A program made the position numbers and the translations under genes. The notes under the pieces are model-generated. The model did not search any database. It was not told where the DNA came from and saw nothing but the letters and a program-made list of their open reading frames with translations. From NCBI RefSeq assembly GCF_017948265.1, contig NZ_CP072852.1:4340001-4404000 (forward strand): 64,000 bases of DNA, written 5' to 3'. This document shows, piece after piece, positions 1-10,002 of the stretch. Numbering within the stretch: the first letter of the stretch is position 1; each line of letters begins with the position of its first letter. Origin of the DNA: Rhodoferax sp. PAMC 29310 (lineage in GTDB: Bacteria; Pseudomonadota; Gammaproteobacteria; Burkholderiales; Burkholderiaceae_C).

Positions 1-660
1 GGTTTGACAGGTGTGGCGAATCCGATTCCAAAAGGAGCCTCTGGAAAGGGAGGGACCTTGGTGATGGGGCACTCACTTAGTATGCTTGAACTTGAGGCAA
101 CATTGACGAGTCTCGAGCAGTTGACCGGTGAGCGAGCGGACGCGTTGACAATGTTGGAGTCACGCCTGCTCGATAAAAAAATTAGCGCAATGATGGTGCC
201 GACTCGGGTGCCGGTTGAGGACAGTGTCGTGGGCTCCCCTTTTGGGTGGCGGGTAGACCCAATCAACGGGCAGTCAGCTCTTCACACAGGCCTCGATTTT
301 CAGGCCTCGCAGGGTACTCCCATTCTCGCCGCTGCCGGTGGTGTTGTGGTAACCCAGGAGTTTCATCCTGCCTATGGCAATATGGTGGAGATTGACCACG
401 GCAACGATTTGATCACTAGATATGCGCATGCCGTAAAAACATGGGTAAAAAAGGGTGACCTCATCAAGCGGGGTCAGCTCATTGCGGAGGTTGGAACCAC
501 GGGTCGCTCTACAGGTCCGCATTTGCACTTCGAAGTTCTGGTCAATGGAGTCCAGCAAGATCCGCAAAAATTTTTGGACGCGGGTAAAGATTCGGCGACT
601 GCAGGCGCCTCAACAAGGAAGGCCGGAAACACGTTAGCCGGTACTCGCAAGTCTCCATGA
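1..660 (+). CDS. M23 family metallopeptidase (5' end outside window)
   Basis: Zinc endopeptidase of the M23/LytM family, expected to act on peptidoglycan in the periplasm. The frame is open from the window edge; the first usable start inside is TTG at 4, but the true start probably lies upstream, so the entry is treated as 5'-partial. Counting from that TTG, the catalytic domain occupies roughly residues 77-192. The first zinc ligands sit in HTGLDF (H94, D98), the active-site His is in RYAHA (H142) and the second zinc motif is GPHLHFEV (H173, H175). The preceding ~60 residues look helical and charged, as in a coiled-coil linker. An M23 gene directly ahead of secA is a recurrent arrangement in betaproteobacteria. 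Family call is firm; substrate and start are not. Confidence 0.85.
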   Translation, partial: GLTGVANPIPKGASGKGGTLVMGHSLSMLELEATLTSLEQLTGERADALTMLESRLLDKKISAMMVPTRVPVEDSVVGSPFGWRVDPINGQSALHTGLDFQASQGTPILAAAGGVVVTQEFHPAYGNMVEIDHGNDLITRYAHAVKTWVKKGDLIKRGQLIAEVGTTGRSTGPHLHFEVLVNGVQQDPQKFLDAGKDSATAGASTRKAGNTLAGTRKSP

Positions 661-778
661 TGCGAGCAACGTAAAATCACACTGTCGGCCTGTCTGGAGT
701 TCGCGTTTCCATTGAATGCTTGAATTTTCCTAGACAGTCCTCATTTCCTTCATATTCAAAAAGGGTTGCACTGCTCGA

Positions 779-796
779 TTGACTCGATTGAGTCAA
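779..796 (+). promoter_or_regulatory. Inverted repeat in the secA leader
   Basis: TTGACTC-GATT-GAGTCAA is a perfect 7-bp inverted repeat with a 4-nt loop, ending 18 nt before the secA ATG. No strong Shine-Dalgarno sequence is visible between it and the ATG. It could be an RNA hairpin affecting SecA translation or a protein-binding site; the sequence does not decide which. Confidence 0.45.
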
Positions 797-814
797 TGAG
801 TTCGACTTGCGTTC

Positions 815-3580
815 ATGGCCATCAATATCCTTACAAAAATCTTCGGTAGTCGCAATGACCGCCTCCTCAAACAATATCGTACTGGCGTTTCTCGTGTAAA
901 CGCGCTGGAAGCAGCCTATGAGAAGTTGACGGATGACGAATTGCGCGCGAAAACGCCCGAATTCAAAAATCGTTTGTCTGCAGGTGAAGCGCTTGACGAT
1001 CTGTTGCCCGAGGCATTCGCCGCAGTGCGCGAAGGGTCAAAGCGCGCCATGAAGATGCGTCACTTTGACGTGCAAATGTTGGGGGGCATGTCACTTCATC
1101 ACGGAAAAATTTCAGAAATGGGGACTGGGGAAGGAAAGACCTTGACCGCGACGTTGCCGGTATACCTCAATGCATTGACGGGCAAAGGAGTCCATGTCGT
1201 TACCGTCAATGATTACTTGGCGAACCGCGATGCTCAGTGGATGGGCACTCTTTACAAATTTTTGGGTCTGACCGTTGGGATCAATTTGCCCAATATGTCC
1301 AGAGAAGAGAAGCAAGCAGCCTATCAATCGGATATCACTTACGGTACGAACAACGAATTTGGATTCGATTACCTTCGGGACAACATGGTGTACGAGTCTG
1401 GCGACCGTGTCCAGCGGGGCTTGAACTACGCGATTGTGGACGAGGTTGATTCGATCTTGATTGACGAAGCTCGCACACCCTTGATCATCAGCGGACAAGC
1501 TGAAGACCACACGGACGTCTATATTGCCATCAATAAGGTGGTGCCTTCGCTGCAGCTTCAGGAGGGTGAGGCAGACCCCCGAACTGGAGAAGGCGTCACC
1601 AAGCCGGGTGACTTCACCTTGGATGAAAAAAGCCGTCAGGTTTACCTCACGGAGCAAGGGCACGAAAACGCCGAGAAAATTCTGTTTGAGTTGGGTTTGA
1701 TTCCAGCCGGGTCATCTTTGTATGACCCAGCCAACATTACATTGATGCATCATTTGTATGCAGCATTGCGAGCCAACCATCTACATCATCGCGATCAGCA
1801 CTATGTGGTTCAAAATGGTGAAGTCGTCATTGTGGATGAGTTCACCGGGCGTCTGATGTCGGGACGTCGTTGGAGTGAGGGGCTTCACCAGGCGGTTGAG
1901 GCGAAAGAGGGCGTCCTCATTCAGCCAGAAAATCAGACCATGGCGTCGATTACCTTCCAGAACTACTTTCGCCTGTACTCAAAGTTGTCTGGAATGACGG
2001 GTACGGCCGACACAGAAGCCTATGAGTTTCAGGAAATTTATGGCCTTGAGACGGTGGTGATGCCGCCCAACAGGCCGAGCAAGCGAGATGATCAGCTGGA
2101 TCGCGTGTACAAGACGACACCAGAGAAGTACCAGGCCGCGATCAACGACATTCGTGAGTGTTATGAGCGTGGCCAGCCGGTGTTGGTCGGTACAACATCT
2201 ATTGAGAACTCTGAAATCATTGCGCAACTGTTGGAGCAAGAGAAACTGCCGCACCAGGTTCTGAATGCCAAGCAGCACGCCCGAGAAGCGGACATCGTGG
2301 CTCAAGCGGGCCGCCCCAAAATGATCACCATCGCAACCAACATGGCCGGGCGCGGAACGGATATCGTGTTGGGTGGCAATGTCAGCAAGTCCATTGAAGA
2401 GGTTGAAGCCAATGACACCCTGGACGTGGACCAAAAGTCAGGGCAAATTGCAAGCATTCGTGCGCAATGGTCAGAGGTACATGAACAAGTCAAGGCTTTA
2501 GGTGGTTTGCGCATCATCGCCACGGAACGTCATGAGTCCCGGCGAATCGATAATCAGTTGCGGGGTCGTTCTGGACGGCAGGGGGATCCTGGTTCATCGC
2601 GCTTCTATTTGAGTCTGGATGACTCTCTAATGCGGATTTTTGCGGGTGATCGAGTGCGATCAATCATGGACCGACTCAAGATGCCAGACGGTGAGGCCAT
2701 TGAGGCAGGCATCGTGACCCGTAGTATCGAGAGCGCCCAACGCAAGGTTGAGGCACGCAACTTCGACATGCGCAAGCAACTGCTTGAATATGATGACGTG
2801 TCAAACGATCAGCGCAAAGTGATTTATCAACAACGGAATGAAATTCTCGATGCCACTGATCTCACCGCTCAAGTAGCCTCATTGCGAGAAGGGTGCTTTC
2901 AGGACTTGGTTCGTGAATACGTGCCAGTTGAGTCAGTTGAGGAGCAGTGGGACATCGCCGCTTTGGAAAAGGTCTTGTCTGAGGAATGGCAATTGCCAAT
3001 TGCGCTTCAGGAGGCTGTGAGCTCGGCGAGTGCTATCACCGATGAAGACATCGTTGAAAGTGTCAAAAGCGAAGCCGACAAGTTGTTTGAAGCCAAGGTG
3101 ACGCTTGTCGGTGGAGAAAATTTCACTCAGTTTGAGCGCATGGTTCTTTTGCAAAGCATTGACACGCATTGGCGCGATCACTTGGGCTCGCTGGACTATT
3201 TGCGTCAAGGCATTCATTTGCGGGGATATGCCCAGAAACAACCCAAACAAGAGTACAAGCGTGAAGCTTTTGAGTTGTTCGGTCAATTGCTCGACTCTGT
3301 CAAAAATGAGGTTACCAAGTTGTTGATGACGGTTAAGGTGCAGTCCAACGACCAATTGGAGCAAGCTGCTGATGACATGGAGAATCGTGGTGAAAGCGTG
3401 GCGAACGTGACCTACTCTGCACCGAATGAAACCGGGGAAGTTGAGACCCGACTGGCGAATGCCATTCCGGGTAATTCAGTCGGCGTAGCGACAGGTGACG
3501 TTCCTCGTGTTGGTCGCAACGAATTGTGTCCGTGTGGCAGTGGCAATAAATACAAGCACTGCCATGGCAAGCTGGCGTAA
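815..3580 (+). CDS. secA: Preprotein translocase ATPase SecA
   Basis: Motor ATPase that pushes unfolded preproteins through SecYEG at the inner membrane. The 921-residue length is standard. The Walker A region GTGEGKT lies near residue 105, and the DEAD-like motif [14 protein letters not shown] near 208. Helicase motif VI ([13 protein letters not shown]) is present further on. The C-terminal zinc-binding SecB/lipid-contact domain is intact, with C905, C907, C916 and H917 in [14 protein letters not shown]. SecB is encoded at 61090-61548 in this same window. The ATG at 815 gives the usual N-terminus [14 protein letters not shown] but has a weak ribosome site preceded by an inverted repeat at 779-796. 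Confidence 0.98.
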   Translation: MAINILTKIFGSRNDRLLKQYRTGVSRVNALEAAYEKLTDDELRAKTPEFKNRLSAGEALDDLLPEAFAAVREGSKRAMKMRHFDVQMLGGMSLHHGKISEMGTGEGKTLTATLPVYLNALTGKGVHVVTVNDYLANRDAQWMGTLYKFLGLTVGINLPNMSREEKQAAYQSDITYGTNNEFGFDYLRDNMVYESGDRVQRGLNYAIVDEVDSILIDEARTPLIISGQAEDHTDVYIAINKVVPSLQLQEGEADPRTGEGVTKPGDFTLDEKSRQVYLTEQGHENAEKILFELGLIPAGSSLYDPANITLMHHLYAALRANHLHHRDQHYVVQNGEVVIVDEFTGRLMSGRRWSEGLHQAVEAKEGVLIQPENQTMASITFQNYFRLYSKLSGMTGTADTEAYEFQEIYGLETVVMPPNRPSKRDDQLDRVYKTTPEKYQAAINDIRECYERGQPVLVGTTSIENSEIIAQLLEQEKLPHQVLNAKQHAREADIVAQAGRPKMITIATNMAGRGTDIVLGGNVSKSIEEVEANDTLDVDQKSGQIASIRAQWSEVHEQVKALGGLRIIATERHESRRIDNQLRGRSGRQGDPGSSRFYLSLDDSLMRIFAGDRVRSIMDRLKMPDGEAIEAGIVTRSIESAQRKVEARNFDMRKQLLEYDDVSNDQRKVIYQQRNEILDATDLTAQVASLREGCFQDLVREYVPVESVEEQWDIAALEKVLSEEWQLPIALQEAVSSASAITDEDIVESVKSEADKLFEAKVTLVGGENFTQFERMVLLQSIDTHWRDHLGSLDYLRQGIHLRGYAQKQPKQEYKREAFELFGQLLDSVKNEVTKLLMTVKVQSNDQLEQAADDMENRGESVANVTYSAPNETGEVETRLANAIPGNSVGVATGDVPRVGRNELCPCGSGNKYKHCHGKLA

Positions 3581-3602
3581 AAGCTAAAACACGATAAACA
3601 TT

Positions 3603-3617
3603 CGGGCCAATGGCCCG
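3603..3617 (+). terminator. Short hairpin between secA and argJ
   Basis: CGGGCC-AAT-GGCCCG forms a 6-bp GC-only stem with a 3-nt loop followed by TTTGCCATTT, 22 nt after the secA stop. The T-run is only three bases, so this may be a weak terminator or attenuator. The alternative upstream ATG for argJ (3610) lies in its loop, which argues against that start. Confidence 0.4.
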
Positions 3618-3675
3618 TTTGCCATTTATGGGACAGATTTTTTGGAACAATGACTCTATCAATGAAGGAATTACC

Positions 3676-4905
3676 ATGCCCGTGAACCTATCTAATCCAA
3701 ATCCCGCTGAACTCTTTCCCATTGCCGGTTTGCGCATTGGTGTCGCCGAGGCAGGTATTCGCAAGGCCAACCGCAAGGACCTGACCGTGGTCTTGATTGA
3801 TAAGGGGGCGTCAGTCGCTGGGGTGTTCACCCAAAATCGATTCTGTGCCGCGCCAGTACAAATATGCCGAGATCACCTCGCAAGCAATGTGGGTGTTCGG
3901 GCCATGCTGATCAATACGGGCAATGCCAATGCCGGAACAGGGGAAGATGGCCGTCAGCGCGCCTTGAGTACCTGCAGAGCATTGGCAGCTCGAATTGGGA
4001 TCATGCCCGAGGAAATCCTGCCGTTCTCAACCGGTGTGATCATGGAATCTTTGCCCAGTGACCGCATAGAAGCGGGGTTGCCAGCAGCCTTGGCTGATGC
4101 CCAGGAGGGCAATTGGATGCGAGCAGCTGAAGGCATCATGACGACTGACACTGTGGCGAAGGCGTTTGGCACGCGGGTCATCATCGACGGTGTCGCGATC
4201 AGCATCACAGGGATTAGCAAGGGTGCGGGAATGATTCGCCCGAACATGGCAACAATGCTCGGTTTTCTGGCGACGGATGCTTGCATCAGCGCCACATTAA
4301 TGAAGCAATTGGCCACCGAGTTGGCAGACGGATCGTTTAATCGGGTGACGGTCGATGGCGATACGTCGACCAATGACTCCTTCGTGGTCATTGCCACAAA
4401 CAAAGCGGCGAATGCCCCAATTGACTCGCTGACCAGTCCGGCTGGTCAGAAGTTAAAGCTTGCCATGCTCGAGGTGGCCAAGAAGCTGGCTCAAGCGATT
4501 GTCAGAGATGGAGAGGGCGCTACTAAGTTTATAGCAATTGAGGTGACAGGTGGAAAATCGACCCAGGAATGTCGCCAGGTCGCGTATGCCATTGCACATT
4601 CACCCCTGGTGAAAACGGCGTTCTTCGCAAGCGACCCTAACTTGGGTCGAATTCTTGCAGCTGTGGGGTACGCTGGAATAGAGGATTTGGATCAATCCAC
4701 CATTGACTTGCGCTTGGACGATGTCCTCGTTGCGGTGAAGGGGGGGAGAAATCCAGGATATCGCGAAGAAGACGGACAGCGCGTCATGAAGAAAAACGAA
4801 ATCACGGTCAAGGTGGAGTTGGGCAGGGGAGACGCAAAGGACACAGTCTGGACTTGTGATTTGAGCCAAGACTATGTGACCATCAATGCCGATTACCGAT
4901 CATGA
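3676..4905 (+). CDS. argJ: Glutamate N-acetyltransferase / amino-acid acetyltransferase ArgJ
   Basis: Bifunctional arginine-biosynthesis enzyme that moves the acetyl group from N-acetylornithine to glutamate, and in many species also uses acetyl-CoA. It is made as a precursor that cuts itself into two chains before a conserved Thr. Here the site is in PNMATMLGF with Thr193 as the expected nucleophile. The C-terminal signature [10 protein letters not shown] is present. The ATG at 3676 is preferred (409 residues) because GAAGGAA lies just upstream. The longer reading frame from 3610 would begin inside a hairpin loop. The stop overlaps the next start by 4 nt (ATGA), indicating translational coupling with the DUF815 gene. 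Confidence 0.96.
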   Translation: MPVNLSNPNPAELFPIAGLRIGVAEAGIRKANRKDLTVVLIDKGASVAGVFTQNRFCAAPVQICRDHLASNVGVRAMLINTGNANAGTGEDGRQRALSTCRALAARIGIMPEEILPFSTGVIMESLPSDRIEAGLPAALADAQEGNWMRAAEGIMTTDTVAKAFGTRVIIDGVAISITGISKGAGMIRPNMATMLGFLATDACISATLMKQLATELADGSFNRVTVDGDTSTNDSFVVIATNKAANAPIDSLTSPAGQKLKLAMLEVAKKLAQAIVRDGEGATKFIAIEVTGGKSTQECRQVAYAIAHSPLVKTAFFASDPNLGRILAAVGYAGIEDLDQSTIDLRLDDVLVAVKGGRNPGYREEDGQRVMKKNEITVKVELGRGDAKDTVWTCDLSQDYVTINADYRS

Positions 4906-5780
4906 GCGAGCAGTTTGAGAAATTGATGCTCCGCGCTGAGCGACTCATTGGCCGGATCGAAGCGATATTGCCGCAGTCACTTACTGAACCGGATTGGACC
5001 GCTTCGATCGCTTTTCGCTATCGAAAGAGAAGCAATGGCCGAGGTGCGCTGGAACCAATACGCCATGTTGGCGTTATTCATCTTTCGGACTTGCAGGAGA
5101 TCGACCAGCAGAAGGAGAAAATCAGTCGCAATACGGCTCGGTTTGTCGATGGGCGTCTGGCGAACAACGTTCTGCTGACGGGCGCACGCGGCACCGGCAA
5201 GTCATCCCTGATCAGGGCCTGCCTCCACGAATACTCGGGCCGAGGTTTACGTTTGATTGAAGTCGACAAAACGGACTTGGTTGATCTCCCCGACATTGTC
5301 GACTTGGTGTCGGAGCGGCCAGAACGTTTTATTGTGTTCTGTGACGATTTGAGCTTTGAAGATGGCGAACCAGGCTACAAAGCCCTCAAATCTATTTTGG
5401 ATGGCTCAGTGGCGGAAACGACACCTAACGTGCTGGTATATGCGACAAGCAATCGCCGGCATTTGTTGCCCGAGTACATGAAGGAAAATCTCAGTTACAC
5501 CCATACGCCAGATGGGGAGGTTCATCCGGGTGAGGTTATCGAGGAAAAGGTGTCTTTGTCGGAGCGTTTTGGGCTCTGGGTAAGTTTTTATCCATTTACA
5601 CAAAATGAGTATTTGGCCGTGATAGCACAGTGGCTAACTTTCTTTGGTGCGAGCACTGAATCCATTGAACTCGCCAAGCCTGAGGCATTGGTTTGGGCTT
5701 TGGAGCGAGGTTCTCGCAGCGGGCGTGTCGCTTATCAGTTTGCGCGGGATTTCTCCGGAAAACAGAGCACCATGCCATGA
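4902..5780 (+). CDS. DUF815-family AAA+ ATP-binding protein
   Basis: Predicted P-loop ATPase of the DUF815 family, whose biochemical role is not established to my knowledge. Walker A is GARGTGKS (residues 94-101) and the Walker B-like strand is FIVFCDD (143-149). A sensor-1-type [14 protein letters not shown] follows. The N-terminal ~85 residues carry no recognisable catalytic motif. The gene starts inside the argJ stop (ATGA) and its own stop overlaps the ATG of the Nudix gene in the same way. Argininosuccinate chemistry, this ATPase and nucleotide sanitation are therefore encoded on one tightly packed unit, although no functional link is evident. Confidence 0.85.
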   Translation: MSEQFEKLMLRAERLIGRIEAILPQSLTEPDWTASIAFRYRKRSNGRGALEPIRHVGVIHLSDLQEIDQQKEKISRNTARFVDGRLANNVLLTGARGTGKSSLIRACLHEYSGRGLRLIEVDKTDLVDLPDIVDLVSERPERFIVFCDDLSFEDGEPGYKALKSILDGSVAETTPNVLVYATSNRRHLLPEYMKENLSYTHTPDGEVHPGEVIEEKVSLSERFGLWVSFYPFTQNEYLAVIAQWLTFFGASTESIELAKPEALVWALERGSRSGRVAYQFARDFSGKQSTMP

Positions 5781-6250
5781 AATCGGCTCCATTGGTCGCA
5801 GACGCTCAGTTGCCGAGGGAAGGTGGCTTGGATCGGCCCTTGACTGAGGTTGCCGTTGGCATTTTGATTCGGTCTGACGGAGACTTTTTGTTGACCTCAA
5901 GACCGAACGGCAAGGTTTACGCCGGATATTGGGAGTTTCCCGGCGGGAAGCTTGAGTCCGGCGAGTCTGTTGTCCAAGCTTTGGCCCGCGAGTTGCAGGA
6001 GGAGTTAGGCATCTCGATTGGCGAGGTAGCAACTTGGAAAGATGAGACTGTCGACTATCCCCATGCCCTGGTTCGGCTTCATTTTTGCAAGGTATTGTCT
6101 TGGGAGGGTGAACTGCAAATGAGAGAAGGCCAGCAAGCTTCTTGGCAGCGATTGCCCGTCGTAGTGACGCCTATTTTGCCGGGGACCATGCCAGTGCTTG
6201 ATTGGCTGGCCCAAGAACGAGGCCATATCGGCGCGACCAACTTAGACTAG
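5777..6250 (+). CDS. MutT-type Nudix hydrolase
   Basis: Predicted nucleoside-triphosphate pyrophosphohydrolase, probably cleaning 8-oxo-dGTP from the nucleotide pool. The Nudix box G-x5-E-x7-REL-x-EE-x-G is complete at residues 57-79 (starting GGKLESGES and ending QEELGI). It is followed by a MutT-like C-terminal fold of about 75 residues. Start chosen at the ATG at 5777, which overlaps the upstream TGA (ATGA) and gives 157 residues. The reading frame is open further upstream, but that part overlaps the DUF815 gene and is not needed by the family. Substrate is inferred from similarity to MutT. Confidence 0.88.
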   Translation: MKSAPLVADAQLPREGGLDRPLTEVAVGILIRSDGDFLLTSRPNGKVYAGYWEFPGGKLESGESVVQALARELQEELGISIGEVATWKDETVDYPHALVRLHFCKVLSWEGELQMREGQQASWQRLPVVVTPILPGTMPVLDWLAQERGHIGATNLD

Positions 6251-6308
6251 TCAGTTGACGAAGGTCAAAATACCCGTTCTCAGCCTAGCCGGCTTGAGCT
6301 AGTCGGCT

Positions 6309-6533
6309 TCATGTGGCGGGCCTGCCGTCTACGTCGTCTTCGACCTCTGCGTCAGAGCTGTTTACCCGAAACTCTTCATTTGCCCAAGCTCCCAGGTCCA
6401 TGTTTTTGCAACGCTCGCTGCAAAAGGGCCGGAAGGCATTGGACGGCGCGAAAATACTGTCGCCACGGCAGGTTGGGCATCGTACAACTTTGGGTTTATG
6501 GCTTGACAATTGAAACTCAATGGTCATGAGCAC
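6309..6533 (-). CDS. yacG: DNA gyrase inhibitor / zinc-binding protein YacG
   Basis: Small zinc-ribbon protein; the E. coli homologue binds GyrB and inhibits gyrase. Four ligands are visible as C19-P-T-C22 and C38-x3-C42, followed by the family-typical [13 protein letters not shown]. The acidic C-terminal tail is also usual. It is the last gene of the pil-coaE-zapD block, overlapping the zapD stop by 10 nt, as in many beta- and gammaproteobacteria. The start may be the second Met (two codons in), which would not change the domain. Confidence 0.93.
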   Translation of the reverse strand: MLMTIEFQLSSHKPKVVRCPTCRGDSIFAPSNAFRPFCSERCKNMDLGAWANEEFRVNSSDAEVEDDVDGRPAT

Positions 6534-7279
6534 AATGCGACTTCAAAACTCGCGTTCTCTTGGCAAGGATGCAGTCGGTGGTCTTCACCTTGGCGCATCA
6601 TTCGGATGGACACCATAAGCCGGTTTCCACTGATTTCTGGAACGAGCTCTAGCGTTGGATCCAGAGCTAGACGGAGCAGTTGAAACGTTCGACCTTGCGG
6701 CAGATTTTGCTGGAACTGTCCGCTACTGGCAACCACCTTTTGAGGAGCACCAGAGTCGCGCAATAGTTTGAGAAGCAATTGAATTGAGTCGGCCAGAGGC
6801 GTCAGTGTCTTGCTCCAAGTTACAAGATCGCTTGTTCGCTCGCTGCTGGGCCGATGTTGCCACGCGTAGTAGGCGGGAAGGTCGAACTCGCAGGTGCCAC
6901 CAGGGATTCCAATTCGACTGCGGATGCTCATCAGCCAGTCATTTTCAGTGAGCGATTGGCCAGCCTTGCCTGATAGGCCGCTAAGGGACTGAAAGCACTG
7001 GTCCAGTTGCTGGATAACCTCATCCAGCACACCCTCAGCGATCGCTGGGTTGCCTCGGAAGGCATCCATTGCGTGCTTTTGTTTGTCCAGGTCTTTCAGA
7101 ACATCTGACTTCAGGTCCGCTCGGGCGCCAACGTCCATGATTTCAAAGAGCGTGGTAATCGCAAAATGATGGTCAAGAGCCTGTTCTCTGGAGATCAGGT
7201 TTGCCAGACGAATGAACAGTTGCTCCAGCCTCAAGTAGGTTCGGATACGTTCGTTAAAGGGGTACTCGTAAAGGATCAC
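6524..7279 (-). CDS. zapD: Cell division protein ZapD (Z-ring associated)
   Basis: Cytoplasmic FtsZ-interacting factor that bundles protofilaments at the division site (former DUF1342). The N-terminus [20 protein letters not shown] is the family hallmark. I place the start at the GTG at 7279 (251 residues) because it gives exactly that hallmark N-terminus. The open frame reaches 7354, but that extension would overlap coaE by 53 nt and is unlike ZapD. Sited between coaE and yacG, its conserved neighbours. No strong Shine-Dalgarno is visible before the GTG, so translation may depend on coupling with coaE, which stops 22 nt upstream. Confidence 0.92.
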   Translation of the reverse strand: MILYEYPFNERIRTYLRLEQLFIRLANLISREQALDHHFAITTLFEIMDVGARADLKSDVLKDLDKQKHAMDAFRGNPAIAEGVLDEVIQQLDQCFQSLSGLSGKAGQSLTENDWLMSIRSRIGIPGGTCEFDLPAYYAWQHRPSSERTSDLVTWSKTLTPLADSIQLLLKLLRDSGAPQKVVASSGQFQQNLPQGRTFQLLRLALDPTLELVPEISGNRLMVSIRMMRQGEDHRLHPCQENASFEVALCS

Positions 7280-7301
7280 ACTAATTTCGTTGTTTGCCAA
7301 G

Positions 7302-7919
7302 TCAATTGCATGATAGCCCGAAGCCGCTGGCGATGTAGCGGACTTCCAATGCAAGTTGACTTAGCGATTGCGTGATGTTGCAGATTACAGTGTCTGCGGC
7401 GCTCAGGCGAGTTTTCCGACTGGCCTGTGAGGCCATGATTTTTTCAACCTCGGAACGACTCATGCCGCTTCGAATATTGACTCTTTCAATTTGAAGCTCC
7501 GAGGTCGAGTCGATGACCAGCACATGATCGACTCTTTCTCTCCACACCGGCGATTCAACGAGCAAGGGGACGTCAAAGACCACAACTCGGCATTGCTCAT
7601 CAAGCGCCACATTCGTTTGCCATTGAATCTCTCGCCCAACCAAGGGGTGGATAATTGACTCGAGTGCCTCTCGCGCTTTTGCATCGGTGTAAACCAGCTG
7701 ACGCATCTTGTCTCTGTTTAATGCGCCATCGACATCGATGAAAAGCTGACCAAATGTTTTTGAAATCAAGGGGATCGCATCGCCGCCCGCCGCAGTCATT
7801 TGCCTGGATATCGCGTCTGCATCAATGATTCTGGCGCCATGGGATGCCAGAAGTTTCGCGACAGTGCTTTTCCCGCTGCCGATTCCACCTGTTAATCCGA
7901 CGCGTAAGAACGAGGGCAC
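7302..7919 (-). CDS. coaE: Dephospho-CoA kinase
   Basis: Last step of coenzyme A synthesis: phosphorylates the 3' hydroxyl of dephospho-CoA. The P-loop GGIGSGKS is at residues 11-18 and the protein has the usual 205-residue length. The CoA-binding/LID segment (IIHPLVGREI, DVPLLVES) follows. It begins 2 nt after the pilD stop, in the conserved order pilD-coaE-zapD-yacG. Ends 22 nt before the proposed zapD start. Confidence 0.96.
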   Translation of the reverse strand: MPSFLRVGLTGGIGSGKSTVAKLLASHGARIIDADAISRQMTAAGGDAIPLISKTFGQLFIDVDGALNRDKMRQLVYTDAKAREALESIIHPLVGREIQWQTNVALDEQCRVVVFDVPLLVESPVWRERVDHVLVIDSTSELQIERVNIRSGMSRSEVEKIMASQASRKTRLSAADTVICNITQSLSQLALEVRYIASGFGLSCN

Positions 7920-7921
7920 GT

Positions 7922-8764
7922 TTAAAGCCCCACAAAACTCATGATGGGTTGGGGACTAAAAATCATGACCATCAAGCCTGCTCCGGCCAAAAAGGGGCCA
8001 AATGGCACATAGCCTCCCTCGCGCAGTCCGCTGGAGAACTTCATGGCAATGCCGACAGCCGCGCCTATGACGGATGCCATCAAAATAATAGGAATCAACG
8101 CTTGCCAGCCAAACCACGCACCCAACGCCGCAAAGAGTTTGAAATCTCCATATCCCATTCCTTCTTTTCCAGTCGCGAGCTTGAACGCCCAGTAGACGAG
8201 CCAAAGGGAGATGTAACCAGCGATACATCCCCAGACCGCAGACGATAGGCTTACAGAGGTCCATTGAACTGCTGACGCAATCAGCCCAGCCCACAATAGA
8301 GGCAAGGTAATGTCGTCCGGGAGCAGAGTGGTGTCCCAATCGATCATGGTTAGTGCGACTAGGCAGGCACAAAATCCCGCCCAGGCCAGGGCTGTAGCGC
8401 TTGCGCCCCATTGCCAGCCGCAAAAGGCAAACAATGTGCCGGTGGCGAGTTCAATACTTGGGTATCGCAAGCTGATGGGTGTGTTGCACTTCGCGCACTT
8501 TGCTCGCAAAAATACATAGCTCAATACTGGAATATTCTCAAACCAACGAATTTGATGATTGCAACTTGGGCAGCGCGAACGGGGGGTCATCAAGTTGAAT
8601 GGCAACCCATCCGAGAGCTTCGTCCCAGAAAATTCAGCCGCTTCAGATTTCCATTGGGCTTCAAGCATGAGAGGAAGCCGGTAAATCACGACATTTAAAA
8701 AGCTGCCGACCAGCAACCCCAAGCCCGCGAAAACAATCGTACTCATTCCTTGCAAATCGATCAT
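7922..8764 (-). CDS. pilD: Type IV prepilin peptidase / N-methyltransferase PilD
   Basis: Inner-membrane aspartic protease that removes the leader of prepilins and methylates the new N-terminus. The N-terminal cytoplasmic loop holds both CxxC pairs (C65/C68 and C90/C93), linked to methylation. The two catalytic aspartates lie in MIDWDTTLLPD (D142) and the GxGD motif GMGYGD (D207). Several hydrophobic helices span the remainder. The start overlaps the pilC stop by one base. The family could also serve a type II secretion system, but the pilB-pilC context points to pili. Confidence 0.96.
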   Translation of the reverse strand: MIDLQGMSTIVFAGLGLLVGSFLNVVIYRLPLMLEAQWKSEAAEFSGTKLSDGLPFNLMTPRSRCPSCNHQIRWFENIPVLSYVFLRAKCAKCNTPISLRYPSIELATGTLFAFCGWQWGASATALAWAGFCACLVALTMIDWDTTLLPDDITLPLLWAGLIASAVQWTSVSLSSAVWGCIAGYISLWLVYWAFKLATGKEGMGYGDFKLFAALGAWFGWQALIPIILMASVIGAAVGIAMKFSSGLREGGYVPFGPFLAGAGLMVMIFSPQPIMSFVGL

Positions 8765-9981
8765 CAGACAACTTGTCCCAACTTGAAAATCGGCAGGTAC
8801 ATCGCGACAACAATGCCACCAATGACAGTACCCAAGATCACAATAATGATGGGTTCCATGAGGCTGGAGATGCCGGCAACCATGTCGTCGACTTCCCCCT
8901 CATAGAAATCAGCAGCTTTGCTCAGCATGTGATCGATGGATCCGGACTCTTCACCAATTGCGCACATTTGCAGAACCATTGAAGGAAAGAGGTTGGCATT
9001 GGTCATCGCCACCGTCAACGCAGTGCCTGTAGAGACTTCTTGTTGAATTTTTACGGTGGCTGATTGGTAGACATAATTGCCAGAGGCCCCGCCCACTGAG
9101 TCAAGGGCCTCTACCAGTGGCACACCCGCAGCAAACATCGTGGCAAGGGTCCGAGTCCACCGGGCGATGCAAGATTTGTCGACAAGGACGCCAAAAATAG
9201 GCATTTGCAACATAAGCCTATCCATCACCTGCTGCATCTTTTCGTTGCGACGCCAAGCCTGCATAAAGAAGTAAATTCCTCCTCCGATACCGCCAAAAAT
9301 AAGCCACCAGTAGGAAACAAATATCTCACTGATTGCGATAACGGCAAGGGTCGGCGCCGGCAGATCGGCTCCGAAATTTGAGAATACCTCTTTAAATGCT
9401 GGCACCACAAATATCATGATCACGGCGGTGACTACGAACGCCACCACCAAAACTGAAATGGGGTACATCAACGCAGACTTGATCTTTGACTTGATCGCCT
9501 CTGTTTTCTCCATGTAAACAGCGAGCCGATCCAGAAGTTGATCCAAGATACCTGCGGCCTCGCCGGCCTCGACTAGATTGCAGTACAGGTTGTCAAAGTA
9601 GAGTGGGTATTTGCGAAACGCCGCGCTGAGGGATGTTCCGGTTTCCACGTCTGACCGAATGTCATTGAGCAACCGAGTGACGCTGGGATTGGGATTACCC
9701 CGTCCAACGATATCAAATGCTTGCAGCAGCGGTACTCCGGCCTTCATCATCGTGGCAAGTTGCCGGGTAAATATCGCCATATCCTTCGGCTTGATGGCCC
9801 GCCCAGCGCTCATCCGGCGCTTTTTGATCTTGGATAGCAAAACTCCCTGACGACGCAGGGCAGCTTTCACTTGGTTTTCGCCTGCCGCACGGGTCTCTCC
9901 GCGAACTTGCTTGCCATTGCGGTCCTTCCCTTCCCACTCAAAGACAAATTCTTTGGTCGTTTTTGACTTTGCGGTTGCCAT
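8764..9981 (-). CDS. pilC: Type IV pilus inner-membrane platform protein PilC
   Basis: Polytopic platform protein on which the PilB and PilT motors act. It contains two repeated GspF/PilC domains (about residues 70-195 and 275-395), each ending in hydrophobic helices. Typical sequence includes FTRQLATMMKAGVPLLQAF and its partner copy WTRTLATMFAAGVPLVEAL. The ATG at 9981 (405 residues, MATAKSKTTKEFVFEWEG) fits the family better than the open frame to 10002. Lies 21 nt downstream of pilB. Confidence 0.95.
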   Translation of the reverse strand: MATAKSKTTKEFVFEWEGKDRNGKQVRGETRAAGENQVKAALRRQGVLLSKIKKRRMSAGRAIKPKDMAIFTRQLATMMKAGVPLLQAFDIVGRGNPNPSVTRLLNDIRSDVETGTSLSAAFRKYPLYFDNLYCNLVEAGEAAGILDQLLDRLAVYMEKTEAIKSKIKSALMYPISVLVVAFVVTAVIMIFVVPAFKEVFSNFGADLPAPTLAVIAISEIFVSYWWLIFGGIGGGIYFFMQAWRRNEKMQQVMDRLMLQMPIFGVLVDKSCIARWTRTLATMFAAGVPLVEALDSVGGASGNYVYQSATVKIQQEVSTGTALTVAMTNANLFPSMVLQMCAIGEESGSIDHMLSKAADFYEGEVDDMVAGISSLMEPIIIVILGTVIGGIVVAMYLPIFKLGQVV

Positions 9982-10002
9982 ACGGTCCCTTGTATGAATC
10001 AA

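Noticed and set aside
3610..3675. Upstream ATG for argJ (extra 22 residues)
   Set aside because: It lies in the loop of a GC-rich hairpin after secA; the ATG at 3676 has a better ribosome site and the family N-terminus.
6285..6311. Near-direct repeat AGCCGGCTTGAG / AGTCGGCTTC after the MutT gene
   Set aside because: Very short and imperfect; not distinguishable from chance.
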